DNA from: Myxococcales bacterium
GTDB lineage: Bacteria; Myxococcota_A; UBA9160; SZUA-336
Direction of reading: 5' to 3'
Assembly: GCA_013215565.1 (NCBI GenBank)
Contig: JABSQV010000004.1
Span: forward strand, 46,590 to 110,589
DNA length: 64,000 nucleotides
A program made the position numbers and the translations under genes. Each line of letters starts with the position of its first letter. The first letter of the stretch is position 1. Shown here one piece after another: positions 44,850 to 53,158 of the stretch. The notes under the pieces are model-generated. The model had not been told where the DNA came from and did no database searches. It saw only the letters and a list, made by a program, of their open reading frames with translations.

Positions 44850-46625
44850 TCAGACCGACCAGAGGAACGCAATCAGGGCAACGGCGAGTACGCCCAGCAA
44901 CAACTGCAGAGGCACACCCATCCGCAGAAAGTCGCTGAACCGGTACCCGCCCGGCCCGTAGACCATCAGGTTGGTCTGGTAGCCGAGCGGCGTCGCAAGA
45001 GACAGAGACGCCGCGATCGCCACAGCGATCGCAAAGGGGCGAGGGTCGGCTTCGACGGCGGAGGCGGCCACCAGCGCGATCGGGAACATCAGGGCGGCCG
45101 CGGCGTTGTTGGTGACCAGTTCGGTCAGGACCAGCGTCACCAGATACACCCCGGCGAGAAGCGCGACGGGTCCCCAGGGCTCGGACACGCTGACGAAGGT
45201 GTCCGCGATCACGCGCGCAGCACCGCTTTCTTCGAGCGCACTGGCCAGGCCGAACGACGCCGCGATCACGATCAGGACCGAAACGTCGATCGCGCGGCGC
45301 GCCTGCCCGGGTGACAGACACCCGACCGCGACCACGCCGACGGCACCCGCGAGCGCCGCGACTACCAGGGGAAGCGCCCCGAAGGCTGCCAGGCCCACGA
45401 CTCCGGCGAGAATTGCGAGCGCCCAGCCGGCGCGATGGTGGCGGGGAGGAGCACTCTCGTCCAGCTCGCTCACCAGGTAGAAGTCGGTGGAATCGCGAAA
45501 GCTTCGCGAGAAGCCCGCCGCCGCCTCGAGAAGCAGCGTGTCGCCCGGGCGCAGCCGAATGTCCCCGAGCTTGGTCACGATCCGTTCGCCGTGCCGGTGA
45601 ACGGCAACGACAGCCGCACTGTAGCGACCGCGGAAGTTCGCCTCGCGGATCGAAAGCCCGATCAGCGGGGAGCCCGCGGACACCACCGCCTCGTGGAGCA
45701 CCCAGCGATCGTCCGCCTCGGGCGGGCGGTCGTGCACCTCGGGAACCAGGCCCCGAAACTGCTGCAGGTCGACGATCGTCTCGACCACGCCCGCAAAGGT
45801 GAGGCGATCGTGTGCACGCAGGTACTCGCCCGGGCCCACCGGCGAGATCACACCGCTCCCGCGCTCGACCCGGACCAGGAACAGGCCCGAGAGCTGCCGC
45901 AGCCCGGCCTGCTCGACCCTCTGGCCGACGAGCGGCGATCCCGCCTCGAGCCTCATCTCGACCATGTACTCGCGCGCTCCCTCACCCACGCTGCGCAGCA
46001 CGTCAATCCGTTCAGGCAGCACGCGCGGCGCCAGAAGCGTGATCAGGACGAGCGCCACGACCAGGCATGGGATCCCGACCCAGGCGAGTTCGAACATCGA
46101 AAAGCCCGGCAGACCACGCTGCTCGAGCAGTCCGCTCACGACGAGGTTGGTCGAAGTCCCGATCAGCGTGCACACCCCGCCGACCACGGCTGCGTAGGAA
46201 AGCGGAATCAGAAGCCGCGACGGCGAGATCCGCTGCCGCTCGGCCCACTTGAGCACGACGGGCAGGAACATCGCCACGATCGCCGTATTCGAAAGAAAGG
46301 CCGAGCCCACACCGGTCACGCTCGTGAGCCTCGCAAGCGCAGCGCGGATTCCGCGGGCTGGTCCGAACAGTCGCTCCGAGATCGGGCCGAGCGCGCCCGT
46401 ATTCCGGACCGCAGCCGCAATCACGAAAAGTGCCCCCACCGTGATGACGCTCGGGCTGGCGAAGCCCCTGAGCGCCGCCGCCGGTCCGATGACGCCCAGG
46501 AGCATCAACAGGACGAGCGCGCCAAGCACCAGCGTATCCGGGCTGAGTCTCTCCTGCAGCAGTCCGGCGATCATCAAAGCAATGACCGCCAGGGTGATCC
46601 AGGCTGCGATCACGAACCGGAGCAT
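44850..46625 (-). CDS. DASS/SLC13-type permease with two RCK_C (TrkA_C) domains
   Basis: This 591-residue integral membrane transporter of the divalent anion:sodium symporter superfamily has two bundles of about five to six helices. They flank a cytoplasmic section (about residues 205-380) holding two TrkA-C-like domains (EYMVEMRLEAGSPLVGQRV and HEAVVSAGSPLIGLSI, each followed by a beta-rich RPGDTLLLEA unit). Substrate-loop motifs are LTSVTGVGSAFLSNTAIVAMF near the start and LTELVTNNAAAALMFPIAL late, with the SNT and TNN sodium-site patterns. Substrates of such RCK_C-containing members are often sulfate or dicarboxylates; the present one is unknown. Confidence 0.88.
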   Translation of the reverse strand: MLRFVIAAWITLAVIALMIAGLLQERLSPDTLVLGALVLLMLLGVIGPAAALRGFASPSVITVGALFVIAAAVRNTGALGPISERLFGPARGIRAALARLTSVTGVGSAFLSNTAIVAMFLPVVLKWAERQRISPSRLLIPLSYAAVVGGVCTLIGTSTNLVVSGLLEQRGLPGFSMFELAWVGIPCLVVALVLITLLAPRVLPERIDVLRSVGEGAREYMVEMRLEAGSPLVGQRVEQAGLRQLSGLFLVRVERGSGVISPVGPGEYLRAHDRLTFAGVVETIVDLQQFRGLVPEVHDRPPEADDRWVLHEAVVSAGSPLIGLSIREANFRGRYSAAVVAVHRHGERIVTKLGDIRLRPGDTLLLEAAAGFSRSFRDSTDFYLVSELDESAPPRHHRAGWALAILAGVVGLAAFGALPLVVAALAGAVGVVAVGCLSPGQARRAIDVSVLIVIAASFGLASALEESGAARVIADTFVSVSEPWGPVALLAGVYLVTLVLTELVTNNAAAALMFPIALVAASAVEADPRPFAIAVAIAASLSLATPLGYQTNLMVYGPGGYRFSDFLRMGVPLQLLLGVLAVALIAFLWSV

Positions 46626-46663
46626 ACCGGGCCTGAGCGGGGTCTGCTAACTAGGGGGGCAGC

Positions 46664-47140
46664 GTGCGGTCGAACGAAGTGTTTTCAAAAATGAGCGCTG
46701 GGGATGCGGCCGCGTGGTTCGAGGAACTGCGCGATGAACTGCCGGCGGCCGCCGACATCGCGCTCGGCGCCGCGTCGGAGGCGTTCAAGCTGCGCCGCCA
46801 GTACCTGAGTCGGCAGCCGCGCGCGAAGCAGGCCGAGTGGGTCCGGCGTGCGCTCTCCCGGCCCGGAAACGCCTCGGCCGCGGAAGAAATTCTGGCCTCC
46901 TACTTCCTCGACGTCCACGAAGATCTCGTCAAGGAACTGCTGGACCTGTTCGAGATCAAACACGAAGACGGGCGCCTCGAGGAGGCCGATCCCGCCCAAC
47001 CCTCGAAGCAGCAACTGGTCACGGCGCTCGAGAAGTTCCGGGCCGGCCAGGAAGAAGAGCTTCGCGAGCTTCTCCTCTGCGCGTTCGCGGCCCAGTCGGC
47101 CATCGACTGGCCCGACCTGGAGCAACTCCTCGAGCCCTAA
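46664..47140 (+). CDS. hypothetical protein, helical
   Basis: This 158-residue all-helical, strongly charged protein has no signal peptide or membrane segment. The start is GTG at 46664 with AGGGGGG upstream, or an ATG 27 nt later. The helical repeat-like stretch FEELRDELPAAADIALGAASEAFKLRR is followed by SAAEEILASYFLDVHEDLVKELL and an acidic tail. I do not recognise a family. It is divergent from the permease and precedes another uncharacterised gene by 17 nt, suggesting a two-gene unit. Confidence 0.65.
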   Translation: MRSNEVFSKMSAGDAAAWFEELRDELPAAADIALGAASEAFKLRRQYLSRQPRAKQAEWVRRALSRPGNASAAEEILASYFLDVHEDLVKELLDLFEIKHEDGRLEEADPAQPSKQQLVTALEKFRAGQEEELRELLLCAFAAQSAIDWPDLEQLLEP

Positions 47141-47157
47141 CGTCTATACTCGCGTCG

Positions 47158-47544
47158 ATGGGTCCCGGGATGCTGCGAACGACCCTGGTCGAGGACCTGA
47201 ACCGCCTGGCCTGCGCCGAGGCACAGGAGCGGTTCGGGAGTGACCTCGAGCGCGTGCGAGATGCGCTGACCCGGCTTCGCTGGATCGACAGCACGGAGGT
47301 GTCGCACTACCGGGAGCGGGGCTGGCTCGACGCGCACGAGGTCGACCTGATCGAGCAGTTCTTCCGCTTCGCTCGCGAGCGACTGACGCCGATTCCGGAG
47401 ACGGACGACGCCGTCGAGTTCGCGCGTTCCGACCCCGGCTGGGCAATGGTCCGCGAACGCGCGCTGGAACTGCTAATCGCGCTCGATGCGTTCATCGACA
47501 TCGACGTTCCGGGTTGGGGCCAACAGTACAAGCCCGCGGACTGA
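47158..47544 (+). CDS. hypothetical protein
   Basis: This 128-residue cytoplasmic protein starts at an ATG 17 nt after the preceding gene's stop (an ATG four codons later is an alternative). It is rich in acidic and aromatic residues, with helices LVEDLNRLACAEAQERFG and WIDSTEVSHYRERGWLDAH, and ends DAFIDIDVPGWGQQYKPAD. No recognised domain. It may form a complex with the upstream product. It precedes an SDR gene by 36 nt on the same strand. Confidence 0.6.
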   Translation: MGPGMLRTTLVEDLNRLACAEAQERFGSDLERVRDALTRLRWIDSTEVSHYRERGWLDAHEVDLIEQFFRFARERLTPIPETDDAVEFARSDPGWAMVRERALELLIALDAFIDIDVPGWGQQYKPAD

Positions 47545-47580
47545 GGCCCTGGCCAGAATCGGGCGAGCGAGGAGAACGAA

Positions 47581-48336
47581 ATGGAATTGGGTCTCGAGGG
47601 CAAGGGCGTCATCGTCACCGGCGGAAGCCGCGGGATTGGGCGGGCCATCGGCCACGCCTTCGCAGACGAGGGCGCCGACATCGCCCTGTGTGCGCGCGGC
47701 AAGCAGGCACTGGAGCGGACGACGGCAGAACTCGGCGCAAAGGGCGCAAAGACTTTTTCCCAGGTCTGCGATGTCGCGGATCCGGCGGCGCTCGAATCCT
47801 TTCTCGAAGGCGCAAACTCCGCATTGGGTGCGATCCACGTACTGGTAAACAACGCCTCCGGCTTTGGCGTCTCCGACGACGAGAGCGGCTGGAAGGCGGG
47901 CTTCGACGTCGACCTGATGGCCAGCGTGCGCGCCACCTGGAAGGTCGTTCCGTGGATTGCGGAATCCGGGGGAGGCTCGGTGATCCACATCTCTTCGACC
48001 TCGGGGCTCGAAGCCGGGTCGCCTCCCGCCTACGCGGCTGTCAAGGCCGCGTTGATCAGCCACTCCAAGACGCTCGCGATCACGCTCGCGCCCCGGAACA
48101 TCCGCGTGAACACCGTGGCACCCGGCTCGATCGAGTTCCCGGGCGGGATGTGGGAGATGATCAAGCAGAACCGCCCCGCCCAGTACGAGGCGATCCGGAG
48201 CACGATCCCGTTCGACCGCCTCGGAACGGCGGAAGAGGTCGCGAACGCGGTGGTGTTCCTGGCATCGGAGCGGGCGAGCTGGGTCACGGGCGTCACCCTC
48301 TCCGTCGACGGAGGGCAACACAAAGGGAACCTCTAG
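47581..48336 (+). CDS. short-chain dehydrogenase/reductase (FabG-like)
   Basis: This 251-residue classical SDR has GAGGAG 6 nt before its ATG. NAD(P)-binding is from VTGGSRGIGRAIGHAF, the NNAS motif is in LVNNASGFG and the active site is in IHISSTSG plus AYAAVKAALI (Tyr and Lys). The terminal VTLSVDGGQHKG strand is typical of FabG-like reductases. ARGKQ in the second strand suggests NADP preference. The substrate is unknown. It is convergent with the GPH symporter. Confidence 0.92.
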   Translation: MELGLEGKGVIVTGGSRGIGRAIGHAFADEGADIALCARGKQALERTTAELGAKGAKTFSQVCDVADPAALESFLEGANSALGAIHVLVNNASGFGVSDDESGWKAGFDVDLMASVRATWKVVPWIAESGGGSVIHISSTSGLEAGSPPAYAAVKAALISHSKTLAITLAPRNIRVNTVAPGSIEFPGGMWEMIKQNRPAQYEAIRSTIPFDRLGTAEEVANAVVFLASERASWVTGVTLSVDGGQHKGNL

Positions 48337-48367
48337 CCGACGCCCTCGCGAGGACGGCGCCCGGGCC

Positions 48368-50227
48368 TCAGCGGCCGCCTCCGGCGGGCGGGGCGTAGAC
48401 CAGGGAGTCGAGCACCTCGAGGTGTGCCCGGACGGTTCCCACCGGAACCGGAGACCGCGCCAGGCGCAGCGCGGCCCACAGCCGGACCAGGTGGTAGAGA
48501 GCGCCCGTCGTCGCGAAGCCCCCGATCGCGACCTCGACGGTGGTGAACAGGCCGGGCCGGGCAGACAGGTCGCCCAGCCCCTGGAAGACGAGCCAGAAGG
48601 AAAGGCTCGCAAGCGCCAGGCAGCCGAGCGTCCAGAGCGCCGTGGTCCAGCGCAGGCCGGCGGAACCGCGCCGCTCCAGCCGACGAAGCTCGCGGCGCGA
48701 GAAGTGGTCCAGGAACCAGCCCGTGTCCTCGTCGACGCCGCGGTCGTCGGGGGGAGGCAGCAGCTTCCCCGTGAGCGGATCGATCGCCGACTCGCCCCGC
48801 TTGTGCTTCTCGATTCCGTCCAGGATCTGGCGGTGGTTCTGCTCGCGGATCGGGAAGTACAGGAACACCAGCAGCGAGACCAGCCCGAAGGAGGCCGGGC
48901 CGAAACTGTAGATCGCCCGGATCGTGAACTTCATCGTCTCGCTCTGTTCGACATTGGGCTCGTATCCGAGCTGGGCCATGATCGCGAGTGGCACCGCCGC
49001 GCTCGGGATCACCACGAACTTGATGATCACGCTCCAGAGCGCCCCGTATTGCGACTCGCGCCGCTTGCCGCTGTAGAGTTCGTCGTAATCGATCACGTCG
49101 GCCTGAATCGAAGGCCCGAGAAACAAGCGAACCCCGAACGCGGAACCGGCCCAGATCAGAATCAGGAAGGTGGGCAGCACGTCCCCCTCGCCCTGGAAGA
49201 AGAGCATGAGCGATGCCGTGACGCCCATCAGCGCCGAAATGATGTAGGCCGGATACTTGCCGAAGCGGCGCACGAACCAGAGCCAGAGCGGAAGCGTCGC
49301 GAAGCCGAAGCCGAAGTAGGTCAGGAGCAGGATCGCGAGCCACTTGTCCGGGTCGTCGACCATCAGAACGTACTTGGTGAAGTAGGGCATCATGAGCCCC
49401 GGGATCGCGCCCGTGATGCTTCCAACCAGGTAGGTCGCGAGCAGCAGCCGCGCCGGCCGGTTCCGGAATACCCGGCGCACTCCGGGCACCAGCGGGTTCG
49501 CCTTGCGTGTGTAGTAGTCGGGGCGTTCACGAATCCGGTAGCACTGCCATACGTAGAGCAGAATCAGGACTGCGCCGATCGTCAGACTGAACGCCCAGAA
49601 GCCCGCCCGCTGCCCCCCGAAAAGCCTGAAGAAGAAGAAGGGAAGGAGCGTGCCGCAGATCGTTCCCAATACGGCCGCACCCTCCATCACCGCGAACAGG
49701 CTCGAGCGCTCCTGGTAGTCGGCGGTGAGTTCGGGTCCGAGCCCGTAGTGAGGGATCGAGTAGACCGTGTGGAACAGGAAGTAGGCGCTGAAGAAGACCA
49801 CGAACCAGGGCGCCGCGGCGCTCCCCGTGAGTTCGGCCGGGGGCGTGAACAGGAAGTAGAACGCAGCCGCACACAGCGGAGCGCCGAGCAGCATCCACGG
49901 CCGGCGCCGGCCCCAGCGCGTGTTGGTGCGGTCCGAGATCCAGCCCATCACCGGATCCGTGATCGCGTCGAAGGCCCGTGCGAACGCGACCGCGAGCGCG
50001 ATGTAGCCGAGCGGCAGCAACACCACGTCCGAGTAGAAGATGGTCATATAGATCACGATCGGGAGTGCCATCCCGGCGCCCGCGAGGTTCGGCATGCCGT
50101 ACGCGAGCTTGATCGACATCGGTAGCTTCTCGCCGACCTCGGCGTAGGTGCCCTGCCGTTCGGCGGGCGATCCGAGCGCCTCCGCCGGGGCTCCGGGTTC
50201 GGGGGACGCAGGCTCGGGGAGAGACAT
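48368..50227 (-). CDS. GPH-family (MelB-like) cation symporter
   Basis: This 619-residue MFS-type transporter of the glycoside-pentoside-hexuronide:cation symporter family has about twelve membrane helices and long N- and C-terminal cytoplasmic tails. I use the ATG at 50227 with GGGAGAG upstream. The N-terminal half has ARAFDAITDPVMGWISDRTNTRWGRRRPWML, the family signature with the DxxxD cation site. The C-terminal extension after about residue 500 carries an extra helix pair (RWTTALWTLGCLALASLSF), so it is longer than MelB. Substrate unknown; sugars, hydrophobic glycosides or lipid-like compounds are all possible. Confidence 0.86.
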   Translation of the reverse strand: MSLPEPASPEPGAPAEALGSPAERQGTYAEVGEKLPMSIKLAYGMPNLAGAGMALPIVIYMTIFYSDVVLLPLGYIALAVAFARAFDAITDPVMGWISDRTNTRWGRRRPWMLLGAPLCAAAFYFLFTPPAELTGSAAAPWFVVFFSAYFLFHTVYSIPHYGLGPELTADYQERSSLFAVMEGAAVLGTICGTLLPFFFFRLFGGQRAGFWAFSLTIGAVLILLYVWQCYRIRERPDYYTRKANPLVPGVRRVFRNRPARLLLATYLVGSITGAIPGLMMPYFTKYVLMVDDPDKWLAILLLTYFGFGFATLPLWLWFVRRFGKYPAYIISALMGVTASLMLFFQGEGDVLPTFLILIWAGSAFGVRLFLGPSIQADVIDYDELYSGKRRESQYGALWSVIIKFVVIPSAAVPLAIMAQLGYEPNVEQSETMKFTIRAIYSFGPASFGLVSLLVFLYFPIREQNHRQILDGIEKHKRGESAIDPLTGKLLPPPDDRGVDEDTGWFLDHFSRRELRRLERRGSAGLRWTTALWTLGCLALASLSFWLVFQGLGDLSARPGLFTTVEVAIGGFATTGALYHLVRLWAALRLARSPVPVGTVRAHLEVLDSLVYAPPAGGGR

Positions 50228-50386
50228 CTCCCCATTCTCTCCCGCGACCTTTTGCTTTCCAAGCACGGGCGCGGAAACCGCACGGTCGGCGAAGGCCGCG
50301 ACCCGGGCGTGTGTGTCGTGTGGCCGGCGCCGGCCGAGCCGGAATCGAGCGCCGGAGAAGCGGGCGCGTACGCCCGGGCCGGGTCG

Positions 50387-50686
50387 CTAGCGCGGGTCCC
50401 CGGAAGCGGGACTGGCTCGGTCGTCTTCGAGCCAGGCGCGTTGCTGTCCCGTGCGGTACGCGTCGAGCATTTGCCCGCGCGCGCGCTGGCCCACGCTCCG
50501 GGACTCGCCCCCCGGCAGCGACTGCCCGACTCCGACCCGTTCGAGCAGCCTGGCCGTCCAGGGATCTGGCTCACCCACAACCGCGCTGAGTCCGACCCAG
50601 ATCAGCGCAACAAACAGCAGAAAACCCAGAACCTTCAGCACCGCGGCCTCCCCCGACTCGCGTGCTTGCGCGAACCGGTCTCCCAT
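50387..50686 (-). CDS. small single-pass membrane protein
   Basis: This 99-residue protein starts at the ATG at 50686, giving MGDRFAQARESGEAAVLKVLG, and has one hydrophobic helix (LGFLLFVALIWVGLSAVVG, about residues 21-38) and a charged Arg/Asp-rich tail. The frame extends upstream through the 73-bp repeat, but I chose the later ATG because the upstream part reads as the repeat. No family is recognised. It follows the LolA-like gene by about 170 nt on the same strand. It could be a small inner-membrane accessory protein or not a gene at all. Confidence 0.5.
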   Translation of the reverse strand: MGDRFAQARESGEAAVLKVLGFLLFVALIWVGLSAVVGEPDPWTARLLERVGVGQSLPGGESRSVGQRARGQMLDAYRTGQQRAWLEDDRASPASGDPR

Positions 50687-50753
50687 CCTGCGTATCGTCC
50701 GGAACCCCTGCGGGTCTGAAGTGGAGCGGCGCTTTCCGCCTCCCGGGAGCATT

Positions 50754-50826
50754 CCGGGCGTTTCCGACACATCGATGCCCCTCCCTCCCCGGTCAGACGC
50801 AGCCGCTCGGATCCCGGCCCCTGGCG
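50754..50826 (-). repeat. 73-bp dispersed repeat, copy 1
   Basis: This segment differs from 55610-55682 by one base in 73. The match begins at CCGGGCGTTTCCGACA and runs to CGGCCCCTGGCG on the plus strand, with weaker similarity (a CCGGGAG-rich arm) to its left. It lies 32 nt after the stop of the leftward LolA-like gene, the same arrangement as the second copy (19 nt after a leftward gene's stop). The region is otherwise non-coding apart from an in-frame extension of the small membrane ORF. Confidence 0.85.
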
Positions 50827-50857
50827 TCGCAGTCCGAAGCACCAGCGGCGTGCGGGG

Positions 50858-51688
50858 TCAGGGCTTTCCGGGCAGGAGTTCCGCTCGCAGCCGCTCGAGC
50901 CGGCTCAGGCTGAACATCTCTCGGGGCAGGTCCTCGGCGAGCCGGATCTCCTCGATCCAGATTTCGGTACGGCTACCGCGGCGCAAATTTCGCATCACCA
51001 GCCGTCGCGGAAGGAAGCTGCCGGGTGCGAATTCCTCGAGTTCCGAGGGCGCAACCGTGAGACGTCGCGTGACCGTCCCGCGCCGCTCGTAATCGACTCG
51101 AAGCAGCACGAAGGCCTCGCGGCTGATCCACGAGCGGTGTCCCTCGACCCGGGCCGTGTGGTCGTTGGCCCGAGACTCGATCACGTAGCAGGGCACCCCG
51201 TTCCAGTCCTCGTCGCGGTGCCGCTCGTAGACCCGGCGATCGAGATCCGGCAGACCGATGTCTTCGTAACTGAAATCCGAGCCGAGAAAGCGGTCACCGG
51301 CCTGAGCGGCGGCGATTCGGCGAACGCGACGGCTCGAAGGCAGGTAGATGAAGCGCTCGTCCGCTCCGTCGGGCTTCTCGATCACGAGCAGCCGCGTGTT
51401 GCGCAGGTCGGGGGGATCCAGCATGCGAATCAGAACGCGCGAAGCGCCCTCGACGCGCACCCGGGCCGCCTCCAGCCTCCGCTCGAACCAACGCCCGGTG
51501 CGTCCGACGACCTGGATCTTCATGCGCACCGAGGTATCGTATCGATTCCAGTGCTCGCGAGAACGTTCGACGATTTCGCGCGCGGAGAGGGCACGCGGCA
51601 CTACGTCCTGGACTTCGGCGATGCCCGAGCCCGCCGCCGGAAGCGCTGCGGCTCCGAGAAGCATCAGCGGCGCGGCTGCAAGTCTCAT
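50858..51688 (-). CDS. outer-membrane lipoprotein-sorting (LolA-like) protein
   Basis: This 276-residue exported protein has a signal peptide (MRLAAAPLMLLGAAALPAAG) and a LolA/LolB-like beta-sheet fold of the PF17131-type. Family marks are AREIVERSREHWNRYD, RVLIRMLDPPDLRNTRLLVIEK, RFIYLPSSRRVRRI and GVPCYVIESRAND. It may carry a lipid or lipoprotein across the periplasm. Its ATG overlaps the stop of the NtrC-type regulator (ATGA), so it is translationally coupled and may be a target of that two-component system. A DUF1329 protein with related biology lies at 62 kb. Confidence 0.86.
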   Translation of the reverse strand: MRLAAAPLMLLGAAALPAAGSGIAEVQDVVPRALSAREIVERSREHWNRYDTSVRMKIQVVGRTGRWFERRLEAARVRVEGASRVLIRMLDPPDLRNTRLLVIEKPDGADERFIYLPSSRRVRRIAAAQAGDRFLGSDFSYEDIGLPDLDRRVYERHRDEDWNGVPCYVIESRANDHTARVEGHRSWISREAFVLLRVDYERRGTVTRRLTVAPSELEEFAPGSFLPRRLVMRNLRRGSRTEIWIEEIRLAEDLPREMFSLSRLERLRAELLPGKP

Positions 51689-52992
51689 CGAAGCAATCCG
51701 TGCCGCCGGAGCCGGTAACGCATGGCGCCGCGGCTGACCCGGAGCTCTCGCGCGACCGCCGACACGTTCCAGCGATTCTTCCGGAGCAGACGCTCGTATT
51801 GTTCGCGTTCATCTTCCTCGAAGTTCTGGCGTCTCGAACCGACCTCGCCGCGCCGCCCATCGAACGCCTGGGTCACCGCTTCGAGCATGACTTTGTTCCC
51901 CCGCTCGCAGAGGATCTCGAGGCGGCGCAGCGTGTTTTCGAGTTCGCGCACGTTTCCGGGCCAGTTGTGGGACTCAAGTTGACCGAGCGCTGCATCGGTA
52001 AAACGGAGTTCGATCCCGTTGGAGTCGCAGATCGACTGGATCAGTTCCCGGATGTCACTCGCGCGTTCGCGCAACGGTGGAACGTGAACCGGAAACACGT
52101 TGAGTCGGTGAAACAGATCCTCTCGAAACGTGCCGCGGTCTCGCAGTTCGGAAAGGTTGCGATTGGTCGCGGCCACGATCCGCACATCGACCTTGATGGT
52201 CCGCAGGCCGCCAACACGCTCGAACTCCTGGTGTTGGAGTACTCGGAGCAGCTTGGTCTGCGTGGACAACGGCGCGTCTCCGATCTCATCGAGAAACAGC
52301 GTCCCCCCATCGGCGCGTTCGAAACGCCCGATCCGCCGTCCGGTTGCCCCCGAGAAAGCTCCGCGCTCGTGCCCGAAGAGCTCACTCTCGAGCAGGTTCT
52401 CGGATAACGCACAGCAGTTGACGGCCACGAAGGGGCGCCCGCAGCGGCCACTGGCTCGGTGGATCTCCCTCGCCACGAGTTCCTTCCCGACCCCGCTCTC
52501 GCCGGTCACGAGGACCGAAGCGCTGCGGGGTGCCACCCGTGCGATCCGATCCCGGACTTCGGCCATCTTCGGGTGGTGCCCCGAGACCCGCGGACCCGCG
52601 GCGGCGGGATCCGGGGCTCTCGGCCGTGGCTTCACGCGCGACACGTGGGCCGAAATACGCCTCGCGAACTCCTGTCCGTCGATCGGGAGTGTGATGAAGT
52701 CGATCGCACCTCCTCGCATCGCGTCGACCGCCGTGGGGACATCCGCGTGCGCCGAGAACAAGACTGTTGCGATTCCGTCCTTCTTGAGCTCTTCGAGCAA
52801 TTCCAGTCCGCCCATCGCGGGCATCCGCAGATCGCTCACAACGAGATCGACAGGCCCTCGCTTCAGCTTCCTGAGAGCCTCCTCACCATCACAGGCTTCC
52901 GCCACACCGTAGCCGAGTTCCACAAGCTGCTCGCGCAGCACCTCGCGGACAGCTGCACGATCGTCGACCACGAGGATCCGAGCGTTCTCCAC
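51685..52992 (-). CDS. NtrC-type sigma-54-activator response regulator (GAFSGA variant)
   Basis: This 435-residue regulator has a receiver domain (RILVVDDRAAVREV with phospho-Asp in LVVSDLRMP), a central AAA+ domain (GESGVGKELVAREIHRASG; Walker B GGTLFLDEIGDAP) and a C-terminal Fis-type HTH (LRVSRGAMRYRLRRHG). The sigma-54-contacting loop reads GAFSGA instead of GAFTGA; Ser is a mild change that may keep sigma-54 activity. I start at the GTG at 52992, giving MENARILVVDD; an upstream extension has no clear site. It is divergent from the histidine kinase gene and coupled to the LolA-like gene. Confidence 0.9.
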   Translation of the reverse strand: MENARILVVDDRAAVREVLREQLVELGYGVAEACDGEEALRKLKRGPVDLVVSDLRMPAMGGLELLEELKKDGIATVLFSAHADVPTAVDAMRGGAIDFITLPIDGQEFARRISAHVSRVKPRPRAPDPAAAGPRVSGHHPKMAEVRDRIARVAPRSASVLVTGESGVGKELVAREIHRASGRCGRPFVAVNCCALSENLLESELFGHERGAFSGATGRRIGRFERADGGTLFLDEIGDAPLSTQTKLLRVLQHQEFERVGGLRTIKVDVRIVAATNRNLSELRDRGTFREDLFHRLNVFPVHVPPLRERASDIRELIQSICDSNGIELRFTDAALGQLESHNWPGNVRELENTLRRLEILCERGNKVMLEAVTQAFDGRRGEVGSRRQNFEEDEREQYERLLRKNRWNVSAVARELRVSRGAMRYRLRRHGLLR

Positions 52993-53063
52993 CCCCCGAT
53001 TCTTTTTCGAAACCCAGGGCTGGCGCAAGTCGCTGGCGCGCGCTGCACACGTATCAGAAGAAC

Positions 53064-53077
53064 GGCCAGTATTGGCC
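53064..53077. promoter_or_regulatory. imperfect palindrome between divergent regulator and kinase
   Basis: GGCCAGTATTGGCC is a 14-bp near-palindrome (GGCCA...TGGCC) 72 nt upstream of the NtrC-type gene start and 82 nt upstream of the kinase start. It is the most AT-containing part of the divergent region and is followed by TTGACC. Placed to serve both genes, it is a candidate operator. No binding evidence exists. Confidence 0.3.
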
Positions 53078-53158
53078 ACAATTGACCAAGATCATCGCCT
53101 CATCCAGCTTTTGCGTCTTTTCGCTTGAGGCATCGCACCTCCGTGCCATGCTCTCCCG